DNA of 64,000 nucleotides from Thioploca sp. (lineage in GTDB: Bacteria > Pseudomonadota > Gammaproteobacteria > Beggiatoales > Beggiatoaceae), in the NCBI GenBank assembly GCA_012032555.1, contig JAAUSR010000019.1, forward strand, positions 1-64,000, given 5' to 3'. Shown piece by piece: positions 1 through 10,218 of the stretch. The notes beneath the pieces were generated by a model, which was given only the letters and a program-made list of their open reading frames with translations, had not been told where the DNA came from and made no database searches. Positions within the stretch are counted from its first letter, which is position 1; every line of letters begins with the position of its first letter. The position numbers and the translations under genes were made by a program.

Positions 1-99
1 AGAACACTTGTCAATAAAATTAGATTTCATACAATTGATTTATATGATGAAATAATTGGTGTCTGTGCTGGACTATGGAATTTTTACTTAGCTAATTGA
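1..99 (+). pseudogene. Transposase C-terminal fragment, cut by window edge
   Basis: Frame 1 is open from the first base to a TGA and reads RTLVNKIRFHTIDLYDEIIG followed by VCAGLWNFYLAN. This resembles the last residues of DDE-type IS transposases, which often end in a similar ICAGLWNF string (recalled family resemblance, not searched). The rest of the gene lies left of the window, so it may be intact. It sits beside a truncated rlmJ fragment, which fits a mobile-element junction. Confidence 0.45.
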
Positions 100-148
100 T
101 TGGTTTTTAACGTGATACAACTCTATTGAAGCGAAATTATTAACACTC

Positions 149-301
149 ATGAATTACAATCACCTTTATCATGCCGGCCGTTTTGCAGATGTACGTAAAC
201 ACGTTATACAGATTAATTTTATCAATGCTTTTAAATCTAAAAATACCCCCTTTTGTTACCTTAAAAACCATATCAATAAAATTGGTATTCGTTCATTATA
301 G
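149..301 (+). pseudogene. rlmJ: Truncated rlmJ: N-terminal 50 codons of the 23S rRNA m6A2030 methyltransferase
   Basis: A 50-codon frame missed by the ORF track starts MNYNHLYHAGRFADVRKHVI and continues with NAFKSKNTPFCYL. It matches the conserved RlmJ start (Y-R-H-x-F-H-A-G-N-F-A-D-V-x-K-H, then a KxxPFxYLDTH-like stretch). The family is about 280 residues long; here the frame ends in NHINKIGIRSL just where the SAM-binding part should begin, so no enzyme can be made. It is a decayed or insertion-truncated copy next to the transposase tail. The N-terminal identity is clear to me; the cause of the truncation is inferred. Confidence 0.6.
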
Positions 302-662
302 GAGCACACCCTGAAAGAATATAAGCAAGAGATAAAATAGCTCGTGTAGGGTGCGTTAATAACACACCGAAAACATTAAGTGGAATCTAGACGATAAAAC
401 CGACACTTGATGAGTAGTATAGCTAATCGGCGTAACCCAATATTTTATGCCCGGTTTTGTTAGGTTACTGTGTAAAAAGACGAGTCTAATCTGATAACTC
501 AATGGCATTGATGTGCCGGGTAGGTAGTTACATTTAAACTAAAAAAGCTAAATACTCTAGAATATTCTTGTTAATTTTGTTCATTATCATTTTTTAAAAT
601 AAATTTAATATTTAAGTACTATTTAAATATAAAAGTCCAACTTTTTTTGGAGAAAACAAAAT
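302..662. other. Intergenic region with degraded palindromic repeats
   Basis: No supported gene. It contains GTAGGGTGCGTTAATAACACACC near 347, a degraded copy of the palindrome seen intact at 17666-17691, and near 433-470 a second degraded element (GGCGTAACCCAATATTTTATGCCCGG). The last 120 bases are very AT-rich and probably hold the promoter of the CHAT gene; GGAGA lies about 10 bases before its ATG. Confidence 0.5.
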
Positions 663-3041
663 ATGTTCACCTTTCAATTTTCCCAGTATTGGATTCTTTG
701 GCGAACGATATTATTGGGTATCGTTATTTCAACTCCGATCCCAGTTATTGCTGCTATTTTATCACCACAATTTCCAACCACTTTCCAATCAACTGATTTT
801 GCTAAATCCACTACTACTGCGGAGTTGGAAGCAACCCGTCAGCAAACTAAGGTGAACCATCCTAAATTTATCGACCGGTCAATTCAGTTGGCAACTACCT
901 ACCAAACGATAGGCAATTATGCTCAGGCGTATAAAATCCTTCAAGAGGCTTTGTCTCGTGCTCAATTCATTACTCCCGAAAACAAAGTATTGTTAACTAG
1001 CCAGTTAAGTGATGTTTTATTAGCCATGCAACAACCAGATGAAGCGGCTAGTCACCTAGAACAGATTCTACCGCTAGCGCGTCGTCTCGGTTCACCGCTA
1101 GTATTAGCACATGTCTTGAATAATCTAGGTAATGCTTTATACATTCTTGAAGATTACTCAGCGGCTATCACGCTGTATTTAGAAGCCATTGAGTTGGCAG
1201 CGCATGCCGGTGACTCATCTTTGCATATTGAAGTATTAAACAATCTAGGTTTAGTTCAACTGCAACTCAAAAACCCACCAGCTAGTTTAGCTACTTTGGA
1301 AACCGCTTGGTCAGCAGCGCAAAAATTAACACCGAGTCAGGGTAAAACTTATATTTTACTCGGTTTAGCACAGTTGGCTCTGCATATCCAAAAACAATTT
1401 CCTCAGACCTTGCTTACAGCTCAGGCCTTATTTACAGCTTCTCAAATTTTAGATGCAGCACGCCAATTGGCTGAACAACAACAAAATAACCGGTCATTAT
1501 CGTACGCTAAAGGTCTGTTAGGCGAAGTCTACGAACGCCAACAACGTTATTCAGAGGCGCAACACTTAACTCAACAAGCTATCTTTTTTGCACAAGCGAT
1601 TCCAGATGTTTTATATCTGTGGGAAGGTCAGCAAGCACGTTTATTACAAGCTCAAGGACAATTGTCAGCAGCGGCAGCGAGCTATCGTCAAGCACTCGAA
1701 CATTTACACCCTATTAGAACGCGATTATTCATCGGACAGCGAGATACATCTGAATTGTTTGCTGAACGGATTCGGCCAATTTATTTGGGACTAGCTGATG
1801 TACTGTTGCAACAAGCTGTTCAGGAAACCACTCAAGTCAAAACTACGCTGTTAAAACAAGCGCGAACTACTCAGGAAACCGCTAATAAAGTCACTAATGA
1901 ATTCAAAACTAAGATATTAAAACAAACGCGAGACAGCCTCGAATTACTGAAAACCATGGAGTTACAAGAATATTTTAAAAATGAATGTGTTGTAGCCAGT
2001 GGTACGGAAAATCAAGCAACAGCTTTAGAAGAACGCTTAGACCAACAGACGGCAGTCCTTTATCCTATTATTTTACCCAATCGCTTAGAGTTATTGTTCA
2101 CCACCGTTAGCGGCACTCAGCAAATGATAGTACCCGTTGATGCAGATATTTTAACAACAACTGTTAATGAATTTCGTTTTAATTTACAATTAAGTGTTAC
2201 CAGTCGCTTTATTAAACAAGCCAAACAACTGTACGAATGGCTTATCGTTCCGCTCGAAGCCGAATTAACCCAACATCATATTCAAACCTTAGTGGTGGTG
2301 CCAGATGGTATTTTGCGGACGATTCCTTTTGCGGCTTTGTATAATGCGCGTGACAAGAAATTCTTAATTCACCAGTTAGCCTTAGCGGTTACGCCAGGTT
2401 TAAACTTAACCAATCCCCAACCATTCAACCGAGCGAACCTCAGAATATCACTCAATGGACTATCAGCAGCAGTACAAGGTTTTGCCGCTTTACCCAATGT
2501 TCTCAAAGAAATTAATCAAATTAAAAATATTATTCCTAATCATGACGTTTTACTTAATCAAGCTTTTGTGCTACAGAAATTCAATCAGCAGATAGAAGGT
2601 ACACCTTACGAAATCGTGCATATTGCTTCGCATGGCCAATTTGACCGTAATCCTAACAACACGTTTTTGCTAACTTATGACGATAAACTCACGATGGACA
2701 AATTACAAAGTTTATTAAGTTTTAGTCAGACACGAAAACAGCCAGTGGCTTTACTAACCCTCAGTGCCTGTCAAACTGCAGTTGGTGATGAGCGGGCGGC
2801 ATTAGGACTAGCCGGGGTAGCGATTAAAGCCGGGGCCGAAAGTGCCATAGCCAGTTTATGGTTCGTGGACGACGAATCGACCTCACAGTTAATCGTAGAA
2901 TTGTACCGTAATTTACTCAACAATCCGCAGTGGTCTCGTGCTAAGGCATTGCAACAAGCGCAGCAAAAATTAGCTGCTACACCAGCATATCAACATCCGG
3001 CTTATTGGTCCCCCTTTTTGTTGATTGGCAATTGGTTATAA
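663..3041 (+). CDS. Secreted or membrane-anchored TPR-CHAT domain protein (caspase-like protease)
   Basis: A 792-residue protein. The N-terminus has a hydrophobic segment (about residues 10-32) that can serve as signal peptide or anchor. Residues about 60-345 are tetratricopeptide-like helices (NNLGNALYILEDYSAAITLY; NNLGLVQLQL). The C-terminal third is a CHAT domain: the catalytic His lies in HIASHGQF (His657) and the Cys in LSACQTAVGDE (Cys703), followed by the usual GLAGVAIKAGAESAIASLW. Both catalytic residues are present, so it is probably an active clan CD cysteine peptidase. A GGAGA ribosome site precedes the ATG. It is followed after 30 bases by an Rpn-type nuclease gene and then by a TpsA-like gene, probably as one operon. 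CHAT proteins beside haemagglutinin-type secreted proteins are known in cyanobacteria and Beggiatoa-like bacteria; the substrate here is unknown. Confidence 0.9.
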   Translation: MFTFQFSQYWILWRTILLGIVISTPIPVIAAILSPQFPTTFQSTDFAKSTTTAELEATRQQTKVNHPKFIDRSIQLATTYQTIGNYAQAYKILQEALSRAQFITPENKVLLTSQLSDVLLAMQQPDEAASHLEQILPLARRLGSPLVLAHVLNNLGNALYILEDYSAAITLYLEAIELAAHAGDSSLHIEVLNNLGLVQLQLKNPPASLATLETAWSAAQKLTPSQGKTYILLGLAQLALHIQKQFPQTLLTAQALFTASQILDAARQLAEQQQNNRSLSYAKGLLGEVYERQQRYSEAQHLTQQAIFFAQAIPDVLYLWEGQQARLLQAQGQLSAAAASYRQALEHLHPIRTRLFIGQRDTSELFAERIRPIYLGLADVLLQQAVQETTQVKTTLLKQARTTQETANKVTNEFKTKILKQTRDSLELLKTMELQEYFKNECVVASGTENQATALEERLDQQTAVLYPIILPNRLELLFTTVSGTQQMIVPVDADILTTTVNEFRFNLQLSVTSRFIKQAKQLYEWLIVPLEAELTQHHIQTLVVVPDGILRTIPFAALYNARDKKFLIHQLALAVTPGLNLTNPQPFNRANLRISLNGLSAAVQGFAALPNVLKEINQIKNIIPNHDVLLNQAFVLQKFNQQIEGTPYEIVHIASHGQFDRNPNNTFLLTYDDKLTMDKLQSLLSFSQTRKQPVALLTLSACQTAVGDERAALGLAGVAIKAGAESAIASLWFVDDESTSQLIVELYRNLLNNPQWSRAKALQQAQQKLAATPAYQHPAYWSPFLLIGNWL

Positions 3042-3071
3042 TTTGAACCCAGATTTTATGGAGATTTCTTC

Positions 3072-3971
3072 ATGAACACTCGCCCGTTGGTCAGCTTTGA
3101 CTGGGCTATCAAATATCTGCTTCGAGATAAAGCCAACTTTGATATTTTAGAAGGGTTTCTTACCGCTTTACTGCGCCAAGAACTGCGAATTCTTTCGCTA
3201 CTGGAAAGCGAGTCTAATCAAGACGATCGCTTGGATAAATTTAATCGCGTCGATTTATTGGTAGAAAACGACCGGCATGAATTAATCATTATTGAAGTGC
3301 AAAGCAATCGAGAAATTCACTATTTAGAACGAATGTTATATGGTACCTCCAAACTTATTGTTGAACATATGCAACTGGGCGATGATTATGACCAAATTAA
3401 AAAGATAATTTCGGTCAGTATCTTATATTTTTTACTGGGCGAAGGCGAAACCGACTACGTTTTTCATGGTATTACCGAGTTTTATGGCTTAAACAATCAT
3501 TCTCGTTTAGAACTCAAAAAACATAATAAAGCCGCTATTCTGGGTTTAGAGTTCATTACCGCTAAAGACCTGTTTCCCGAATACTACCTTATCGAAGTCG
3601 AGAAATTTCAGGACATTATCCAATCGGATTTAGATGAATGGATTTATTTACTCAAACATTCCGAGGTCAAACCTGAATTCCAAGCTAAGCATATTCAACA
3701 AGCCAAAGACAAGTTAGCGGTCATAAAGATGTCGCCACGAGAGCGTCAAGCTTATGAACGGTTTCTACTTAATCGTATGGATGAGCGTGAATCGATTGAG
3801 AGTGCGAAGGAGGAAGGACGTGAAGAAGGACTCAAGAAAGGACGCAAAGAAGGGCATTATGAGGAAAAACTCACCACCGCTCGAGCTATGTTAGCCGAAA
3901 ACCTCGACATTGCTTTGATAGCTAAAATCACCGGACTATCTATCGCCGAAATTCAACAATTGGAATCATAA
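3072..3971 (+). CDS. Rpn-family PD-(D/E)XK nuclease / putative transposase
   Basis: A 299-residue protein of the Rpn / PD-(D/E)XK nuclease-family transposase group (YhgA-like). It starts with the typical FDWAIKYLLRDKANFDIL; the nuclease core is RVDLLVEND...LIIIEVQS, giving Asp61, Glu75 and Gln77 (D...ExQ). The C-terminus has the charged repeat KEEGREEGLKKGRKEG followed by a small helical tail (LIAKITGLSIAEIQQL), as in many family members. Relatives promote RecA-independent recombination by DNA cleavage; many genomes carry dozens of copies. A GGAG site precedes the ATG. It lies 30 bases after the CHAT gene and 6 bases before the TpsA-like gene, so it is co-transcribed with or inserted into that locus. 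No frameshift. Confidence 0.85.
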   Translation: MNTRPLVSFDWAIKYLLRDKANFDILEGFLTALLRQELRILSLLESESNQDDRLDKFNRVDLLVENDRHELIIIEVQSNREIHYLERMLYGTSKLIVEHMQLGDDYDQIKKIISVSILYFLLGEGETDYVFHGITEFYGLNNHSRLELKKHNKAAILGLEFITAKDLFPEYYLIEVEKFQDIIQSDLDEWIYLLKHSEVKPEFQAKHIQQAKDKLAVIKMSPRERQAYERFLLNRMDERESIESAKEEGREEGLKKGRKEGHYEEKLTTARAMLAENLDIALIAKITGLSIAEIQQLES

Positions 3972-3977
3972 CTATCT

Positions 3978-5276
3978 ATGTTAAAAATCAGTCGTTTGCT
4001 GATGCTACTTACTCTAAATAATCAACTTTATGCGGAAGTCATCACGGATGGTACCCTTGGTGCACAACTGAACTTACCTGGTCCCGATTTTCAAATTGGG
4101 GCTAACTTAGGTCAACAACTTGGCGACAATTTATTTCATAGCTTTCAAAATTTTAATCTGCAAAGTCATGAAGGTGCTACTTTTTCTGGACCAGACAGTG
4201 TTAATATTATTTTTAGTCGCGTGACTGGAGGTAATCCTTCCCAAATTAATGGCACGATCCGCTCGACCATTCCCCATGCGGAACTCTTTCTATTAAACCC
4301 GGCTGGCATTGTCTTTGGTGAATCAGCGCATTTAGATGTGCAAGGCGGATTTCATGTCAGTACAGCAGATTATATGCGATTAGGTACCACCGGACGTTTT
4401 GATGCCCGGGTGCCATCACAAAGTATTTTAACGGTGGCTCCACCCACGGCTTTTGGCTTTTTAGACGTACCTAAACCCATTCAAGTCCAAGGTAGTGACT
4501 TAGCTATTGCTACCCAAGCGGACTTTTCATTGATTGGAGGCGACTTAATGCTCAATCATGCGCAATTAAATGCGGCTAGTGGACGTTTTAATTTAGTCAG
4601 TGTCGCCTCCAAAGGTGAAGTCACTTCCAAAGCCGGTCGCTTGGATGTGCGCATTCCAGAAACGGCCAGTTTTACCCAACTGGGACACATTGACGTGCTG
4701 GATTCTCATATTGAGACCAGTGGTTCACCAGCCGGTGGGATTAGCATTCGGGGTGGTCAAGTATGGCTCCGGGATTCTTTAATTCATGCTCATACCCTCG
4801 GTGAAAGTGATGGTAAAGATATTGACATTTTAACTACCGATTGGTTGCGGATTCAGGGAAAAGCAACGGATAGTTCTTCTTATGAACATACTATAGCTAA
4901 TATTGATATTAAAGATTCAGTTGGGATTGTCAGTAATACCTTTGGTCGAGGTCAAGCCGGTCATATTTTTATTACCACACCGCGTCTGGAAATGCGTCAA
5001 AGTACTATCGATACCAGCACCAGCAGTGAAGGTGATGGGGGTAATATCGATATTCAAAGTCAGCAAATTCGTCTGGAGGAAGGTGCGGAAATTTCCAGTA
5101 ATACTTATGGTACTGGTGCCGGAGGACAAATTAACCTTAAAGCGACAGAACAACTTGCTCTAGTTGATCAACGTATTTTCTCACCGAGGCTGAGATTGCT
5201 AACCGTACCCTTATTCAAACTAATACTTTTAATATTGGTAATAGTGGTCAGATTGCGATTGAAACCGGATACTTAA
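3978..5276 (+). CDS. Filamentous-haemagglutinin (TpsA-type) secreted protein, 5' part of a frameshifted gene
   Basis: Residues 1-19 form a signal peptide ending near LYA. Residues about 20-145 are a two-partner-secretion (haemagglutination activity) domain: ITDGTLG, IIFSRVTGGNPSQINGTI and the signature LLNPAGIVFG (about 106-114). The rest is right-handed beta-helix-like repeats (SGSPAGGISIRGGQVWLRDS; GDGGNIDIQSQQI). The true frame ends near 5176-5179, where a TTTT run appears to lack one base; after that the track shows an out-of-frame tail (RIFSPRLRLLTV) up to the stop. The coding sense resumes in the frame of the ORF at 5354 with TEAEIANRTLIQTNTFNIGN, so the whole gene covers 3978-6577 (about 866 codons). 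No TpsB transporter gene is in the window. It starts 6 bases after the nuclease gene. Confidence 0.85.
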   Translation: MLKISRLLMLLTLNNQLYAEVITDGTLGAQLNLPGPDFQIGANLGQQLGDNLFHSFQNFNLQSHEGATFSGPDSVNIIFSRVTGGNPSQINGTIRSTIPHAELFLLNPAGIVFGESAHLDVQGGFHVSTADYMRLGTTGRFDARVPSQSILTVAPPTAFGFLDVPKPIQVQGSDLAIATQADFSLIGGDLMLNHAQLNAASGRFNLVSVASKGEVTSKAGRLDVRIPETASFTQLGHIDVLDSHIETSGSPAGGISIRGGQVWLRDSLIHAHTLGESDGKDIDILTTDWLRIQGKATDSSSYEHTIANIDIKDSVGIVSNTFGRGQAGHIFITTPRLEMRQSTIDTSTSSEGDGGNIDIQSQQIRLEEGAEISSNTYGTGAGGQINLKATEQLALVDQRIFSPRLRLLTVPLFKLILLILVIVVRLRLKPDT

Positions 5277-5353
5277 ATTTATCCGGGGGATATATTCTTT
5301 CTAATACCGATAGTCAAGGTAATAGCGGTACCATTATTATTAATGCTGATAGG

Positions 5354-6577
5354 ATGGATGTTTTCAATGGCAGTGGTATTACGGCTGGTGTTCTCCGGCA
5401 AGCGACCGGTTCTGGTGGTAGTATCCAAATAAATGTAACTGATACGATTCAACTTTCTGGGTTTCGTCCTGGATTTATCAATGACGGTTCTCTCCTTGTT
5501 GAAAACTTTCAAAGTGCTATCACGCCAGCGACCGTTGGAAAAGGCTTCGGTGGCTCATTAGAAATATCAACTAAGAATTTAATAGTGAGTGATTATGCTA
5601 CCATTGCGGCAGCAACTGTGGGGATTGGCGCAGCCGGTAATATGAATATTGTCGTAGATAATTTGTATTTAAAAGATGGTGGTATTTTAACTAATAGTAG
5701 TGGTGCTATAGTTGGTGGGGAACTCTGGTTAGCAACCGGAGATGGTGGTCACATTACGGTGACAGCTAAAGAAAATATCGTTATCTCCGGGCGGAATCCA
5801 TTTAATCCCAGTAGTATCACCAGTAATACTTTTTTATCTGGTCAAGGTGGTAATCTTGATATTCAAGCTAATCGCCTCATCTTAACGGATGGTGGTACTA
5901 TTGCTGCTAACAGTTTAGGTATAGGTAATGCCGGCAATATCCATATCTACGCTAATCAGCTTAGCTTAACCAATGGGGGAGAAATCACTTCGGCTGCTGC
6001 TCAAGCGATTGGGGGTAGTATTACGGTGTTTGCTATGGATTTACTGTACTTACGGGATGCTCAACTGACTACCAGCGTTCATGGTGGCAAAGGCAATGGG
6101 GGTAATATCACTATTGAGAACCCCAGTTTGGTCGTGTTAGATCAGAGTCAAATCATAGCGCAAGCTGAAGAAGGGCAGGGTGGCAATATTCGTCTGGTTG
6201 CCAACAATTTCTTAAAAACACCAGATAGCCTAATCAGTGCTTCTTCTCGATTAGGGCTTGATGGCGAAATCGTCATTAATTCTCCCGATAAAACTGTCAG
6301 TAGCAGTTTGTTAATTTTACCCACCGCGTTCACCGATGTGAGTGGTTTATTACCACGACCCTGTGAGGCGATAACATTGGCAGAATATCTGAAACGAAGC
6401 AGTTTTAAGGTTAATCGTCTGGCTGGGAGTTCTTTGCTATCACCTTTCGACTTAAAACCCAGTCACCCGATAGTTTCAACTCTTAATACCTTCATCTCAG
6501 TTCAACCAACTTCCTCAAAACCGCCCAAGACCGGGTCTACTCAATCATTAGCTTTATTAACGGGTTGTCATCAGTAA
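5354..6577 (+). CDS. Filamentous-haemagglutinin (TpsA-type) secreted protein, 3' part of the frameshifted gene
   Basis: This is the continuation of the preceding gene, shifted by one base. The meaningful frame is open from about 5168, well upstream of the ATG used in the track, so this ATG is internal. It holds further beta-helix repeats (GNAGNIHIYANQLSLTNGGE; GQGGNIRLVANNFLK) and the family's C-terminal signature, LLPRPCEAITLAEYLKRSSF, which closes many cyanobacterial and Beggiatoa haemagglutinin-like proteins. As secreted adhesin repeats are periodic and open, the break is better explained by a missing base in the TTTT run than by two genes. Confidence 0.8.
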   Translation: MDVFNGSGITAGVLRQATGSGGSIQINVTDTIQLSGFRPGFINDGSLLVENFQSAITPATVGKGFGGSLEISTKNLIVSDYATIAAATVGIGAAGNMNIVVDNLYLKDGGILTNSSGAIVGGELWLATGDGGHITVTAKENIVISGRNPFNPSSITSNTFLSGQGGNLDIQANRLILTDGGTIAANSLGIGNAGNIHIYANQLSLTNGGEITSAAAQAIGGSITVFAMDLLYLRDAQLTTSVHGGKGNGGNITIENPSLVVLDQSQIIAQAEEGQGGNIRLVANNFLKTPDSLISASSRLGLDGEIVINSPDKTVSSSLLILPTAFTDVSGLLPRPCEAITLAEYLKRSSFKVNRLAGSSLLSPFDLKPSHPIVSTLNTFISVQPTSSKPPKTGSTQSLALLTGCHQ

Positions 6578-6600
6578 TATCTATTCCTAGAAGACAATTC

Positions 6601-7803
6601 TTACAATGTTATTTCGTTCACACTGGTAATGGCCAAAATCACGCCGGTGATAATTACACCGATTATCCCACCAATAACTAAAATAGCAATCGGTTCAAGT
6701 AATAATAAAAACCGTTTCATTCGCAATCGACCACTTTCTTCTAATAATTTTGCCAATGAGCGTAGCATCCGCGGTAATTGACCAGCTCGTTCACCGGCGC
6801 GAATGAGATTATGTCCGGTTGGGGTTAAGGCGTCATTATCTTGTAATGCTTGTGATAAAGTAGAGCCGGTTTTAACCGCCTTACTAACTTGAATTAATTT
6901 AGCGTTTAACCGTGGTAATTTAATGCCTTGAGCCGATAATTCTAGTGCATGTAGTAATGCTACCCGATTTTCCAATAAAGTCCCCATCATCGCTGCCCAG
7001 CGTGCCGTTTCTGCTTCTAGAATCCATGTTCCTAATAAAGGTAATTGAGCCACATTATCTTTCAATTTAGCGCGTAAGTGTGGTTGAGTGAGTAAATAGG
7101 TTGCAATAACCACTAGTACCACCAAGCTACCAACTAACCATTCTATATGAGTATTTAACAACATACCGGTATTTAAAACCCATTGTGCTAAAAGTGGTAT
7201 ATGATCTCCACGATTTTTAAGAATATTAGCGAAGCGAGGAACCACGACGGTGAAAATCATGATAATAGCCGCAATACCAGAAACAATAAGAATAACTGGA
7301 TAAGTTAGGGCATTGCGCATTTCATTGGCGATTTGGATCTCGTATTCCATTTGATTAAGGGCATCGCGTAACGCGGTTGCTAATTTACCAGTTAATTCTC
7401 CGGCTTCGACTAATTGCAGCAGATACCAAGGTAACTGAAGTGGACTCGTTTGTAAGGTGATTGAAAAAGCGGTTCCTTGACGAAGTTTAATGGCGATGTT
7501 AGTAAAAGTTTGAGTAATAAAGGGATGATGGGAAGAATGGGCAATAGACTCCACCGCTTCTATTAAAGTCACATCAGACTCAAGTAAGGTAGTTAGTTCG
7601 TGTAAGATAATTAAAATATCTTTCTGTTTCGGTTTTTTACCACGAAAAATACGGTCAGTATGCTGAGAGTCAGTTGCGGTCAGGTAAAGCGGAGTCAGTC
7701 CCCGTCGCTGCAATTGACGCAGGGCTTCTCTCTCGGTGTTAGCGGCTAAGATTCCGCTTACTTGTTGTTGTTGAGCATCAATCGCTTGATATTTATAGCG
7801 CAT
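6601..7803 (-). CDS. Type II secretion / type IV pilus assembly F-family inner-membrane protein (GspF/PilC-like)
   Basis: A 400-residue protein with the GspF/PilC layout. The N-terminal cytoplasmic segment starts MRYKYQAIDAQQQQVSGIL, as in GspF. Two T2SSF domains follow (about 70-195 and 270-390), with three membrane segments (about 168-190, 218-240, 370-395). The motif ALRDALNQMEYE and the repeated glutamate-rich helical hairpins are typical. It would organise the inner-membrane platform that recruits the GspE/PilB ATPase. No other secretion genes are next to it, so it is an orphan copy. It is read towards the haemagglutinin gene (convergent). The 400-residue length is normal. I cannot tell a secretion from a pilus role. 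Confidence 0.85.
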   Translation of the reverse strand: MRYKYQAIDAQQQQVSGILAANTEREALRQLQRRGLTPLYLTATDSQHTDRIFRGKKPKQKDILIILHELTTLLESDVTLIEAVESIAHSSHHPFITQTFTNIAIKLRQGTAFSITLQTSPLQLPWYLLQLVEAGELTGKLATALRDALNQMEYEIQIANEMRNALTYPVILIVSGIAAIIMIFTVVVPRFANILKNRGDHIPLLAQWVLNTGMLLNTHIEWLVGSLVVLVVIATYLLTQPHLRAKLKDNVAQLPLLGTWILEAETARWAAMMGTLLENRVALLHALELSAQGIKLPRLNAKLIQVSKAVKTGSTLSQALQDNDALTPTGHNLIRAGERAGQLPRMLRSLAKLLEESGRLRMKRFLLLLEPIAILVIGGIIGVIITGVILAITSVNEITL

Positions 7804-7804
7804 A

Positions 7805-9209
<1,405 letters not shown>

Positions 9210-9503
9210 ATGTCAACAACTAAAATTTTTGAAAATCAATTTATCCAACAACCTCAATTGCGCTATGAACAAACGAGTGCTTTGTACGCTTCACAATTTG
9301 TGATTAGTGCGACCGGAGAAGAAGTGATTATCAATTTTTCTTCTGGTACTTTAACAGAACCAAACAATGGAGAAACTTATTTACCAATACATACTCGAAT
9401 TGCCTTGTCTGTTAGTGGTGCAAGAAAACTCGTTAATTTGCTTAATCAAGCCTTATCTGCTACTCAAATAACTTCAGTAACCACTAGCAAATTACACAAT
9501 TGA
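9210..9503 (+). CDS. DUF3467-like small protein
   Basis: A 97-residue protein without signal peptide or membrane segment. The pattern SALYASQFVISATGEEVIIN, then TRIALSVSGARKLVNLLNQA, follows what I recall of DUF3467: a YAN-x-x-x-V start, a strand with D/N-F, then a positively charged stretch where residues are placed as in L-S-x-x-x-A-K-x-L-x-x-x-L. Function of that family is unknown. It is monocistronic, between the trxB promoter region and the convergent thpR gene. Assignment is by pattern only. Confidence 0.6.
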   Translation: MSTTKIFENQFIQQPQLRYEQTSALYASQFVISATGEEVIINFSSGTLTEPNNGETYLPIHTRIALSVSGARKLVNLLNQALSATQITSVTTSKLHN

Positions 9504-9533
9504 AAATAAAAGACTATAAATATAATATTTCGT

Positions 9534-10070
9534 CTAAGTAAGTGCCCACCGGGTTATTATCTCATAATGTGCACCACCGGTGGTCAGCGTGGAACGAACG
9601 AGACAAAAATCTCGAACTGACCAAGTAATGGGGGTGATGCTCGGCAAATCTTTAATTCGATTAGCTTTGCGTATTAAAGTAATATGAGCGTGAAAAGGAC
9701 GTTTTTCCGGATGATAACCACAGCTTTGCAAAGCTATCGTAAGTTGAGTAACGAGTTGAGTGAGTAATTCTGGGGTTTGACTCGCTCCCAACCATAAAAT
9801 TTGTGTTTTAGGCCAATAACCCAATTGATCTAAAGATAAATCAAACCTATCACTTTTTACGGTGGTGGCTACTTGTTGCAAACACTGTTTGGTAGCCTTA
9901 TTAATATCACCCAAAAAAGCGAGTGTGATATGCCAATTAACGGGCGGGATAATTTTTCCCATAATTCCTTGAGTATCGGTAATCACTTGACTAAGTTGAC
10001 TCAAATGAGAAAAAATCATTTCATTTGGGTATAAAGCAAAAAATAAACGTTCAGTAACAGAATTAATCAT
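9534..10070 (-). CDS. thpR: RNA 2',3'-cyclic phosphodiesterase (LigT/ThpR family)
   Basis: A 2H phosphoesterase of 178 residues when started at the ATG at 10070; the track's start at 10079 is a TTG three codons upstream. It begins with the typical RLFFALYP. The two catalytic motifs are HITLAFLG (His47, Thr49) and HITLIRK (His129, Thr131), about 82 residues apart as in the family. These enzymes open 2',3'-cyclic phosphates to 2'-phosphates and can ligate tRNA halves in vitro. It is convergent with the DUF3467-like gene and stands alone. No strong ribosome site is visible. Confidence 0.9.
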   Translation of the reverse strand: MINSVTERLFFALYPNEMIFSHLSQLSQVITDTQGIMGKIIPPVNWHITLAFLGDINKATKQCLQQVATTVKSDRFDLSLDQLGYWPKTQILWLGASQTPELLTQLVTQLTIALQSCGYHPEKRPFHAHITLIRKANRIKDLPSITPITWSVRDFCLVRSTLTTGGAHYEIITRWALT

Positions 10071-10218
10071 GACAATCAACTGAAATAGCTATCATTAGCT
10101 CAAAGATTCCAATCTTTATAAAAAATTAAATAATTGTCAAGCTATCTCTTCTCGAATTGATAGAACATCAGATCGTTGATTAACGTAATATATTGATAAC
10201 TGATAATGGGAAAGCACC

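Noticed and set aside
663-3041. CHAT gene as part of a gasdermin or type III CRISPR-linked defence system
   Set aside because: No gasdermin-like, cas or gRAMP gene nearby, and the protein has its own export-type N-terminus.
5160-5200. Programmed -1 frameshift in the TpsA-like gene
   Set aside because: A -1 slip would join the two frames, but the site (T ATT TTC) does not fit a good slippery heptamer, and many other genes here show the same one-base loss without slippery sites.
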